Assembly: GCA_902514695.1 (NCBI GenBank)
Contig: CABXRR010000003.1
Location: 1 to 64,000 of the forward strand
Reading direction: 5' to 3'
DNA: 64,000 nt
Source: an uncultured Pelagibacteraceae bacterium
GTDB lineage: Bacteria; Pseudomonadota; Alphaproteobacteria; Pelagibacterales; Pelagibacteraceae
Shown here piece by piece: positions 56,950 to 64,000 of the stretch. The translations under genes and the position numbers were made by a program. Under the pieces are notes generated by a model. That model searched no databases. It saw only the letters and a list, made by a program, of their open reading frames with translations, and had not been told where the DNA came from. Within the stretch, counting starts at the first letter, position 1. Every line of letters starts with the position of its first letter.

Positions 56950-58470
56950 ATGATTAATAAAAAGATTATTAATAGTATCTATATCTTACTTTTTTTAACT
57001 TTTTTTATCTTTCATTTCTATCAGTTATCTACCCAACACTGGTCAGGTGTTTTAGATCAAGATTTAATAATAATTTATAATTCAATTTTATTAAATTCAG
57101 GCATAGAGCAAGAATATAGAGATCATCCTGCATTTACTACTTTTTTATTGAATAGTTTTTTTTATAAAATTTTACTTATATTTTTGAATATCCCGAGTCA
57201 AATCGATATTATTTTTGATTCAAAAAATATTAATGAAATTTTTCAGTATTATTTTTATATATCAAGAACAATAAATTTTTTTTTTAATATATTATTGATT
57301 TATATTTTTAATAAGATTTTAAAAAAACTAAATCTAAAAAGAGATTTTCGTTTTCTTATTTGTTTGATATTCGTTTTGTCAATAGGATATATCAGTTCAT
57401 TTTTTTTTCTCAGATCTGAAAATTTAAGCTTACTTTTTCTATGCTTATCAATAAATGCTTTATTGACTAGTAGAAGAGGACCAACAATAAATTTTTTTAT
57501 TGCTGGAATTTTTTTTGCTTTTGCAATGTTAGCAAAGATACAAATAATTTTTTTAGCCTTATACTTAATTTACTTAATTCCATATGTTAATGAAAGAGTA
57601 AAATATGAAATGAATAATATATACTTAAGAAATTATCTTTTTCTTTCTTTTGTATTAGGACTGATATTTTTTTTTATTTTTCAATTATATATTCAGGAAT
57701 TTCCCAGATTTCAAAATAACAAATATTTAGATTTAATATTTTTTACCTTGAGTTTTTTATTAATTATAATTTATTTCATTTATAATAAAGATTTTAAAAA
57801 AAATATAATTCTTTTTTCATCAATACTTAATGGTTTTATTTTTTTGATAATATTAATATTTTTATTAGGCAAAATTAACCTTCTCCAGGTAAATGACTTT
57901 ATTTTTTTAAGAATTACCAATCCAATACATTACATGACAGAGTTTACAGGAGAAAAAGTAAATGGGATTGTAAATATTGATTATATTTTAGGAAATATTT
58001 ATCAAATATTCTCACAATATAGATTTAACTTAATTGAGTTATTTATAATCTCCTCATTAGTTTTATATAATTTAAAAATAAAAAATAATTTATCAATACT
58101 ATTTTTTATTTTTATATTAAATACATTGGTGATGAACTTTAGATACTATGATGTTTATCATTTGTATTATATATTCATTTATTTACTTTTATTTGTGGAA
58201 AACATAAAAAAATTAGAAATCAAATTATCTAGAAAATTAATTTATACTGTTTTGCTAGTAATTTTTATTAACAGTCTAAATTTTTTTGTTATTAAGGACA
58301 ATAATTTTTTGAATGCTACTTTTAATCGGGAGAATGGTATGGTGAAAGTTTGTAAAGAATTTATTTATAAAATTCCCTCAGATACATATGAAAATGTTAA
58401 CTATATTAAATATTGGCATAAAAAGTTTGATGATAAAAATCTTAGAAAGATTTGTGATGAATTAATCTAA
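56950..58470 (+). CDS. large membrane protein, possible GT-C glycosyltransferase
   Basis: The 506-residue protein has about 11-12 spans, with an early acidic external loop (SGVLDQDLIIIYNS, about 34-47, then YRDHPAFTTF) such as GT-C enzymes use for catalysis. The C-terminus is a short soluble tail. It overlaps by 4 bases the convergent GT2 gene, whose product is the kind of lipid-linked donor maker that GT-C proteins use. The topology match is clear; the function is inferred. It lies 65 bases after thyX. Confidence 0.6.
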   Translation: MINKKIINSIYILLFLTFFIFHFYQLSTQHWSGVLDQDLIIIYNSILLNSGIEQEYRDHPAFTTFLLNSFFYKILLIFLNIPSQIDIIFDSKNINEIFQYYFYISRTINFFFNILLIYIFNKILKKLNLKRDFRFLICLIFVLSIGYISSFFFLRSENLSLLFLCLSINALLTSRRGPTINFFIAGIFFAFAMLAKIQIIFLALYLIYLIPYVNERVKYEMNNIYLRNYLFLSFVLGLIFFFIFQLYIQEFPRFQNNKYLDLIFFTLSFLLIIIYFIYNKDFKKNIILFSSILNGFIFLIILIFLLGKINLLQVNDFIFLRITNPIHYMTEFTGEKVNGIVNIDYILGNIYQIFSQYRFNLIELFIISSLVLYNLKIKNNLSILFFIFILNTLVMNFRYYDVYHLYYIFIYLLLFVENIKKLEIKLSRKLIYTVLLVIFINSLNFFVIKDNNFLNATFNRENGMVKVCKEFIYKIPSDTYENVNYIKYWHKKFDDKNLRKICDELI

Positions 58471-59138
58471 ATAATTCTAAAAAAACTTTTAATCATATAA
58501 AAAAGTATTTTTAATCCATCTTTAAATTCGCTTACTTTTTTTATACCAGCAATTCTTTTTCTTTCATAACTTGGACTATCTGTAAAATTCATACCCAATC
58601 TTTTTGCCTTGATTGGCATTTCAACACAAAGACAAAAGTCATTTGATTTTAAATTTAGTTTTTTGAAAGACTCAGTTTTTCCAAGTAGAAAAGTGTAGAG
58701 TATGTCTGAAATTTTAATTGAAAAAAAAATATTGCCAATTTTTGTAAAAATAAAATTTCCCAATTTTGTAATGATTGTATCATCATCACTTCCACCATCA
58801 GTCATATATCTTGATGCAAAAACAAAATCTAAATTATTTTTACAAGTGTCCATCATTTGTTGTAAATATTTAGGATCAAATGAACCGTCAGCATTAAAAA
58901 CGCAAAGATAGTCAGTTTTAACATTATTGATGCCCTCAATTATTGCATTCCCATAACCTTTACCTGATTGATAAACTATTTTTAAATTATAATTTTCAGT
59001 TGCTTTTATGGTATCTTTATCAGAAGACTCTAAAACTACTATTACACTGCAATCAAAGTTTTTAATTTCTTCTAATACATTAGGTAATGAGTCAGCTTCT
59101 GCTTTAGCGGGAATAATCAAAGTTAAGTTTTTCATCAA
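58467..59138 (-). CDS. GT2 glycosyltransferase (DPM-like, no membrane tail)
   Basis: The 223-residue product is a compact GT-A protein: LTLIIPAKAEADSLPNVLEEI, IVVLESSDKDTIKATENY, then YLCVFNADGSFDPKYLQQM with the DxD-like site (NADGSFD), as in polyprenol-phosphate mannosyltransferases. It lacks the C-terminal membrane helices of the GT2 protein at 36516-37445. ESSDKDT replaces the common DDGSTDG. It is convergent with a GT-C-like gene and 35 bases downstream of the mrp-side gene on the same strand. The sugar donor is unknown. Confidence 0.8.
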   Translation of the reverse strand: MMKNLTLIIPAKAEADSLPNVLEEIKNFDCSVIVVLESSDKDTIKATENYNLKIVYQSGKGYGNAIIEGINNVKTDYLCVFNADGSFDPKYLQQMMDTCKNNLDFVFASRYMTDGGSDDDTIITKLGNFIFTKIGNIFFSIKISDILYTFLLGKTESFKKLNLKSNDFCLCVEMPIKAKRLGMNFTDSPSYERKRIAGIKKVSEFKDGLKILFYMIKSFFRII

Positions 59139-59173
59139 ATTCTAATTTAAAAATATTAAATTTATATTAATTG

Positions 59174-60001
59174 TTATGATAAATAAGTAGACCTTATTTT
59201 ATTTGCAAATTCAAAATATATTTTAGAAATTTCATGTTCTGGATTAACCTCTACAATTGGTTTTCCTCCATCAGCTGATAACCCAACTTGAGGATTAATA
59301 GGAATTTCTCCTAAAAAATCTTTACCAAATTCTTCTGCTGTTTTTTTTACCCCACCTTCTCCAAAAATTTTATATTTTTTTCCATCATCTCCAATAAAAA
59401 AACTCATGTTATCAATTAAGCCTAATATTTTAACTCCTAATTTATCAAACATTTTAATTCCTCTTTTGACATCTAAAAGAGCAACTTCTTGGGGAGTAGA
59501 TACAATTATTGCTCCATCCATTTTAATGTTTTGAGAAAAAGTTAATTGCGTATCACCTGTTCCTGGAGGCATATCTACAATTATGAAATCTAAATCTTTC
59601 CAATTTACTTGTTGTGTGAAAGTTTTAATAGCACTGGTTACCATAGGACCACGCCAAATCATTGGTGTTTGCTGATCAGTTAAAAAACCGATAGACATAC
59701 ATTGAATACCATATTTAATAATTGGCTCTAATTTTTGGCCATCACTTTTTGGTTTTTCATTTATCCCAAACATTTTTGGAATTGAAGGTCCATATATATC
59801 AGCATCTAATAATCCAACGCGACAATCAATTTTCTTTAAAGCTAAAGCAAGGTTGGTTGCAAAAGTTGATTTTCCAACTCCTCCTTTAGCACTTGAAATG
59901 GCTATGGTAAATTTTGTTCCTTTAATTGGCTTTTTTTCAGGTGGTTTTGCACTCAATTTTTTCCGCATTGCGTCACTTAATTCTGGTTTTTCCTTAGGCA
60001 T
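59174..60001 (-). CDS. Mrp/ApbC-family Fe-S carrier ATPase
   Basis: The 275-residue P-loop protein has AISSAKGGVGKSTFATNLAL (34-53), the deviant Walker A of the Mrp/NBP35 group, then DADIYGPSIP, GFLTDQQTPMIWRGPMV and IIVDMPPGTGDTQLT. It carries and transfers Fe-S clusters to apo-proteins. The usual CxxC is replaced by SFFIGDDG, and the N-terminal DUF59 domain is missing, so it is the short form. It is divergent from hflK across 52 bases. Confidence 0.88.
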   Translation of the reverse strand: MPKEKPELSDAMRKKLSAKPPEKKPIKGTKFTIAISSAKGGVGKSTFATNLALALKKIDCRVGLLDADIYGPSIPKMFGINEKPKSDGQKLEPIIKYGIQCMSIGFLTDQQTPMIWRGPMVTSAIKTFTQQVNWKDLDFIIVDMPPGTGDTQLTFSQNIKMDGAIIVSTPQEVALLDVKRGIKMFDKLGVKILGLIDNMSFFIGDDGKKYKIFGEGGVKKTAEEFGKDFLGEIPINPQVGLSADGGKPIVEVNPEHEISKIYFEFANKIRSTYLS

Positions 60002-60053
60002 ATTAGGATCTTACCTTGTTTTTCTTCATAAAGACATTATATAGATTTGCACT

Positions 60054-61163
60054 ATGTCAGATGATTTTAGACAAAGCGGTGGAAGTCCTTGGGGAACACC
60101 TCCCGGAGGAGGAAGTGGAGGTAATGGTTCAGGAAGAGGACCAACCCCACCAGATATTGATAAAATAATAAAAGAATTTCAAGAGAAAATTAAAAAATTT
60201 TTACCAGGTGGTAGCTCGTCTGGAGGAAAACAAGCGATATTAGTCTTAATCATTTTAGGTTTTGTTTGGTTAGCAAGTGGTCTTTATAGAGTTTTACCAG
60301 ATGAACAGGGTGTTGTTTTAAGATTTGGAAAATTTGTAAAAACTACTCAACCAGGATTAAATTATCATATACCATTTCCAGTAGAGTCTGTACTTACACC
60401 TAAAGTTACCAAAGTAAATAGAATTGATATTGGATTTAGATCTGAGAGAGACAGTGGTTTTTCTTCATCGGGTGGTGTAGCAGATGTTCCCCAAGAGAGT
60501 TTAATGTTAACTGGAGATGAGAATATTGTAAATATAGACTTTTCAGTATTTTGGGTAATTAAGGATGCTGGAAATTTTTTATTTAAAATTCAAGACCCAG
60601 AAGGAACTGTAAAAGCAGCAGCTGAGACTGCAATGAGAGAAGTAATCGCAAGATCAGATATCCAACCAATTCTAACCGAGGGAAGATCACTTATAGAGAC
60701 TGATACTCAAGAAATTATTCAAAAAATATTAGACGAATACACAAGTGGTATTCAAATCACTCAAGTACAAACCCAAAAAGCAGACCCACCAGATCAAGTC
60801 ATAGATGCTTTTAGGGATGTTCAAGCAGCAAGAGCTGATATGGAAAGATCAAAAAATGAAGCAGAGGCTTATGCTAATGATGTAATTCCAAGAGCAAGAG
60901 GTGAAGCACAAAAAATTTTACAAGCAGCAGAAGCTTATAAAAAAGAGGTAGTTGCTAAAGCAGAGGGTGAAGCTAGTAGATTTTTAGCGATTTATAATGA
61001 ATACAAAAATGCAAAATCAGTTACTCAAGAAAGAATGTATTTAGAGACAATGGAAAAAGTTTTAGCAGATATTGATAAAGTAATAATTGAAAAAAATGCA
61101 GGCTCTGGCGTAGTGCCTTACCTGCCATTACCAGAATTAAGCAAAAAGAAAGCGGTAAATTAA
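60054..61163 (+). CDS. hflK: FtsH protease regulator HflK
   Basis: The 369-residue protein has a Gly/Ser/Pro-rich cytoplasmic start (about 1-35), one span (QAILVLIILGFVWLASGLY, about 60-78) and a SPFH domain opening PDEQGVVLRFGKFVKTTQPGLNYHIPFP. The C-terminal coiled coil has ARGEAQKILQAAEAYKKEV. With HflC it forms the cage around FtsH in the inner membrane. It is 1 base ahead of hflC; the DUF2065-type and degP-type genes follow in the same transcript. Confidence 0.96.
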   Translation: MSDDFRQSGGSPWGTPPGGGSGGNGSGRGPTPPDIDKIIKEFQEKIKKFLPGGSSSGGKQAILVLIILGFVWLASGLYRVLPDEQGVVLRFGKFVKTTQPGLNYHIPFPVESVLTPKVTKVNRIDIGFRSERDSGFSSSGGVADVPQESLMLTGDENIVNIDFSVFWVIKDAGNFLFKIQDPEGTVKAAAETAMREVIARSDIQPILTEGRSLIETDTQEIIQKILDEYTSGIQITQVQTQKADPPDQVIDAFRDVQAARADMERSKNEAEAYANDVIPRARGEAQKILQAAEAYKKEVVAKAEGEASRFLAIYNEYKNAKSVTQERMYLETMEKVLADIDKVIIEKNAGSGVVPYLPLPELSKKKAVN

Positions 61164-61164
61164 A

Positions 61165-62034
61165 ATGAATATGGGTAAAGTTATAGCTGGATTAGTGGTT
61201 GCACTTAGTATTGTAGCATTTTTTTCAATTTTTATTGTAAAAGAGGTAAACCAAGCAATTGTTCTTCAATTTGGTGATCCCAAAAGAATAATTTCAAAAC
61301 CAGGGTTGAATTTTAAAATTCCATTTATTCAAAACGTAGTATTTTTAGATAAAAGAATTTTAAATTTAGATACTCCACCAGAGGAAGTAATTGCATCAGA
61401 CCAAAAAAGATTAATTGTAGATGCATTCGCAAGATTTCAAATCGTAGACCCTCTTAAATTTTATATTTCTGTTGGAAATGAGAGAGTTGCAAGATCAAGG
61501 TTAGCCACAATTATTAATTCAAGAATAAGAAACGTTTTAGGTCAACAAGAACTTCAAACCCTTTTATCAGAAGATAGAACTAAGCAAATGGCTTTAATTC
61601 AAGAAGGTGTGAATAATGAAGCTGAAAACTTTGGTATTAAAATTAATGATGTTAGGATTAAAAGAGCAGATCTTCCTCAAGCTAACAGTGATGCAATTTT
61701 TAGAAGAATGCAAACTGAGAGGGAAAGAGAAGCAAAAGAGTTTAGAGCAAGAGGTGCAGAAATGGCTGTAACTATTACCTCGACAGCAGATAAAGAAGTT
61801 ACAGTAATATTAGCAGATGCTCAAAAGAAATCTGAGATAATGAAAGGTGAGGGAGATGGTAAAAGAAACAACATCTTTGCTAGTGCCTTTGGACAAGATC
61901 CTGAGTTTTTTGCTTTTTATAGAGCTATGCAAGCTTACGAAAAAGCTTTAATTGGTGGAGAAACGTCTTTAATTTTATCTCCAGATAGTGAGTTTTTTAA
62001 ATTTTTTGGAAACATAAAGCCTAAATCCCAATAA
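61165..62034 (+). CDS. hflC: FtsH protease regulator HflC
   Basis: The 289-residue partner of HflK has one span (about 6-25) and a SPFH domain: NQAIVLQFGDPKRIISKPGLNFKIPF, then RFQIVDPLKFY and RADLPQANSDAIFRRMQTERERE. The end has YEKALIGGETSLILSPDSEFFKFF. It follows hflK by 1 base and precedes the small DUF2065-type gene by 6. Confidence 0.96.
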   Translation: MNMGKVIAGLVVALSIVAFFSIFIVKEVNQAIVLQFGDPKRIISKPGLNFKIPFIQNVVFLDKRILNLDTPPEEVIASDQKRLIVDAFARFQIVDPLKFYISVGNERVARSRLATIINSRIRNVLGQQELQTLLSEDRTKQMALIQEGVNNEAENFGIKINDVRIKRADLPQANSDAIFRRMQTEREREAKEFRARGAEMAVTITSTADKEVTVILADAQKKSEIMKGEGDGKRNNIFASAFGQDPEFFAFYRAMQAYEKALIGGETSLILSPDSEFFKFFGNIKPKSQ

Positions 62035-62040
62035 TCCATT

Positions 62041-62226
62041 ATGAAAGAACTGATCATTGCGTTTGGTCTTTTCTTGTTTATTGAAGGTATACTCTATGCC
62101 ATATTTCCATTAAAAATGAAAAATATGCTTAAAAAATTAGAATTGGTAAAAGAAAATCAGCTCCGAGTAGGTGGGTTAGCTTTTGCAATAATTGGATTTG
62201 TAATAATTTATTATACTAAAAATTAA
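62041..62226 (+). CDS. DUF2065-family small membrane protein
   Basis: The 61-residue protein has two hydrophobic segments (about 3-23 and 43-59) around a basic, amphipathic middle (PLKMKNMLKKLELVKENQLR). Pattern and the PxxxKxM segment match DUF2065 (YjeT-like), which commonly lies behind hflKC, as here. It is 6 bases after hflC and 1 before the degP-type gene. A role with HflKC/FtsH is suggested by position only. Confidence 0.75.
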   Translation: MKELIIAFGLFLFIEGILYAIFPLKMKNMLKKLELVKENQLRVGGLAFAIIGFVIIYYTKN

Positions 62227-62227
62227 A

Positions 62228-63637
62228 ATGAAGAAATTTAACATATTTTTAATTGCAATTTTATTCACTTTTTCTTTTCCAGTAAATTCAATATCACAAA
62301 ATATTCCAGGATCATTCGCTGACTTAGCAGAAAAACTTATGCCATCAGTAGTTAATATTTCAACCACACAAACAGTTGTTACAAGAAGCAATCCATTTCC
62401 AAACTTTCAATTTCCACCAGGCTCACCATTTGAAGATATGTTTAAAGAATTTGGGACACCACAAGAAAGACAATCATCTGCTCTAGGTTCAGGATTTATA
62501 ATCGATGAAAAGGGAATTATAGTAACAAACAATCATGTAATTGAAGGTGCAGAAGATATTGTTGTTCAAGTAAATGGAGAAAAAAAATTTAAAGCAAAAG
62601 TTATAGGAGCAGATCCATTATCTGATATTGCTGTTTTACAAATAGAGACTGAAGAAAAATTTACCCCAGTAAAATTTGGGAATTCGGATAAAGCAAGAAT
62701 TGGTGATTGGGTTATTGCAATAGGTAACCCATTTGGTTTGGGTGGGACTGTTACTTCAGGAATAATTTCTGCAAGAAACCGATCAATAGGTTTAACTAGG
62801 TATGAAGATTATATTCAAACAGATGCATCGATTAATTCTGGAAATTCAGGTGGACCATTATTTGATATGAATGGTGATGTTATTGGAATTAATACTGCAA
62901 TTTTAGGTAGGAGTGGAAATGTTGGAATTGGTTTTTCAATACCATCTAATAGTGCAAAAATTGTAATTGATCAACTCATTGAATTTGGTGAAACAAAAAG
63001 AGGATGGCTTGGTGTTAGAATTCAAGATGTAACAAAAGAAATAGCTGATATAGAAAAATTAGATAAACCTAGAGGAGCATTGGTTGCGAGTGTAGCTCAA
63101 AATAGTCCATCAGAAAAAGCAGGAGTCAAAGCAGGTGATATCATTTTAGAATTTAACGGAGAAGTTATTAGAGAGATGAAGGAACTTCCAATAATTGTTG
63201 CAAGAACTGAAGTTGGAAAAAAAGTTAAAGTTAAAATTTGGAGAAATAAAAAAGAAATTATTAAAACTATTACCCTAGGAAGATTAGAAACATCAGAAGA
63301 TTTTAAAGTTGCCGAGAAAGAAAAGCCACAAACAGAATTAGTAATTGAAGGTTTGAAAATATCAGTAAGAGAATTAAGTAAAGAAGATATCAAAACAAGA
63401 AATCTACCAAATCAAACAACTGGACTTGTAATAACAAAGATTAAAAAAGACAGTCCTTTAATTAATTCAATTGATGTAAATAGTATTATTTTAGAAGCCC
63501 AAAAGAAAAAGATAAGAACTGCTGAAGATTTAAATTCAGCTGTAAAAAAAGTTTTAAGTAGTAATCAAAAAACTATATTACTTGTCATCTTTAATAGTCA
63601 AAATCAAAGAAGGTATATTGGTATTAAGTTAGATTAA
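62228..63637 (+). CDS. DegP/DegQ-type periplasmic serine protease (Do family)
   Basis: The 469-residue exported protease has a signal peptide (about 1-24), a trypsin-like domain with His103 (NNHVIEGA), Asp133 (DPLSDIAVLQ) and Ser207 (NSGNSGGPLF), then two PDZ domains (first at GVRIQDVTKEIA; second near the C-terminus, from about 375). It degrades or refolds damaged envelope proteins. It closes the hflK-hflC-DUF2065 run with a 1-base gap; miaA begins 1 base after its stop. The usual alphaproteobacterial order hflK-hflC-degP is kept. Confidence 0.94.
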   Translation: MKKFNIFLIAILFTFSFPVNSISQNIPGSFADLAEKLMPSVVNISTTQTVVTRSNPFPNFQFPPGSPFEDMFKEFGTPQERQSSALGSGFIIDEKGIIVTNNHVIEGAEDIVVQVNGEKKFKAKVIGADPLSDIAVLQIETEEKFTPVKFGNSDKARIGDWVIAIGNPFGLGGTVTSGIISARNRSIGLTRYEDYIQTDASINSGNSGGPLFDMNGDVIGINTAILGRSGNVGIGFSIPSNSAKIVIDQLIEFGETKRGWLGVRIQDVTKEIADIEKLDKPRGALVASVAQNSPSEKAGVKAGDIILEFNGEVIREMKELPIIVARTEVGKKVKVKIWRNKKEIIKTITLGRLETSEDFKVAEKEKPQTELVIEGLKISVRELSKEDIKTRNLPNQTTGLVITKIKKDSPLINSIDVNSIILEAQKKKIRTAEDLNSAVKKVLSSNQKTILLVIFNSQNQRRYIGIKLD

Positions 63638-63638
63638 T

Positions 63639-64000
63639 ATGGATTTTAAATCCAAAATTATTTTAATTTATGGACCTACAGCCTCAGGTAAGTCTCATTT
63701 CGCAGTCCAATTAGCAAAAAAAATAAATGGTGAAATTATAAATGCCGATAGTATGCAAATTTATAAAGAGTTAAAAATTTTGTCTGCTAGACCCTCTAAA
63801 AAAGACTATCAAAAAATTAAACATCATTTATATGGTTTTCGAAGTGTAAAAAAAAATTTTTCTACTGGTGAATGGTTAAAATTAGTAAATAAAAAAATTT
63901 TAGATATAAAAAAAAGAAAAAAAATTCCTATTTTAGTGGGTGGAACAGGACTTTATTTTAAAGCTTTAACTGAAGGTTTAGTAAGAATTCCAAATATTCC
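63639..64000 (+). CDS. miaA: tRNA dimethylallyltransferase MiaA, 3' end cut by window
   Basis: The frame starts at ATG 63639, one base after the protease stop, and runs off the right edge. The 120 visible residues open MDFKSKIILIYGPTASGKSH with the P-loop GPTASGKS, then INADSMQIYKELKILSARPS and LVGGTGLYFKALTEGL, the MiaA pattern. MiaA adds dimethylallyl to A37 of UNN-decoding tRNAs, using a product of the dxs-dependent route. The gene is incomplete here. Confidence 0.96.
   Translation, partial: MDFKSKIILIYGPTASGKSHFAVQLAKKINGEIINADSMQIYKELKILSARPSKKDYQKIKHHLYGFRSVKKNFSTGEWLKLVNKKILDIKKRKKIPILVGGTGLYFKALTEGLVRIPNI

Overview
The window comes from a very AT-rich, gene-dense, streamlined alphaproteobacterium. 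The most likely source is the SAR11 / Candidatus Pelagibacter group. This is an inference from several signs: most genes abut or overlap by 1-40 bases; non-ATG starts (TTG, GTG) are common; the tmRNA gene is circularly permuted, as in alphaproteobacteria; rpmJ, a cox subunit IV gene and split pntA lie together; and a surface-polysaccharide island ends at a 5S rRNA gene that has no 16S/23S next to it. That last feature matches the hypervariable region HVR2, described in Pelagibacter as lying between the 23S and 5S genes.

Layout. 1-6372: the end of a surface-glycan island. It holds a GDP-mannose 3,5-epimerase-like gene cut by the window edge, an orphan glycosyltransferase-like gene and a polytopic membrane protein on the + strand, then a sugar O-methyltransferase, a flippase and a GT4 glycosyltransferase on the - strand. 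6473-6623: 5S rRNA with its own apparent promoter. 6634-10565: an epimerase directly behind 5S, then rpmJ, cox subunit IV and pntAA-pntAB-pntB. 10575-18788 (- strand): a housekeeping run of tkt-gap-pgk-fba, a thiE-like gene, efp, an inositol-monophosphatase-family gene, rpmE, trcR, rpsU and initiator tRNA. 18844-34575 (+): a coiled-coil protein, zapA, 5-formyl-THF cyclo-ligase, a ymdB-type phosphoesterase, yebC, a ruvC-like gene, tolQRAB-pal-cpoB, tilS, ftsH, folP, glmM, thiD and purA. 34576-36484 (-): rpoH and an rluD-type gene. 36516-40042: a second glycan islet around tRNA-Arg. 40070-48315: an ABC exporter, tsaC, xseB, ispA, dxs, aroC, pdxH and ispB. 48429-54833: an S49 peptidase, glyQ, glyS and ppdK. 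54889-59138: a third glycan/methylation islet around tmRNA (ssrA) and thyX. 59174-64000: mrp, hflK, hflC, a DUF2065-type gene, a degP-type protease and the start of miaA.

How it fits together. The core genes cover lower glycolysis/gluconeogenesis, thiamine salvage, isoprenoid and quinone precursors, NADPH supply, the Tol-Pal envelope machine and protein quality control. The accessory genes are nearly all for surface sugars, and they cluster at stable-RNA genes (5S, tRNA-Arg, tmRNA). The most noteworthy points are: the 5S gene with its own promoter, directly followed by an epimerase; the permuted two-piece tmRNA, which the thyX reading frame appears to run into; a GAPDH whose cofactor-site residues look NADP-type; a ruvC-like gene of the phage-associated family sitting where ruvCAB would be expected; and rpsU with a strong GGAGG but no ATG, directly ahead of initiator tRNA. 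No IS element, prophage or CRISPR array was seen. No gene-free stretch exceeds 300 bases except 55612-55936, which is filled by ssrA and its promoter.
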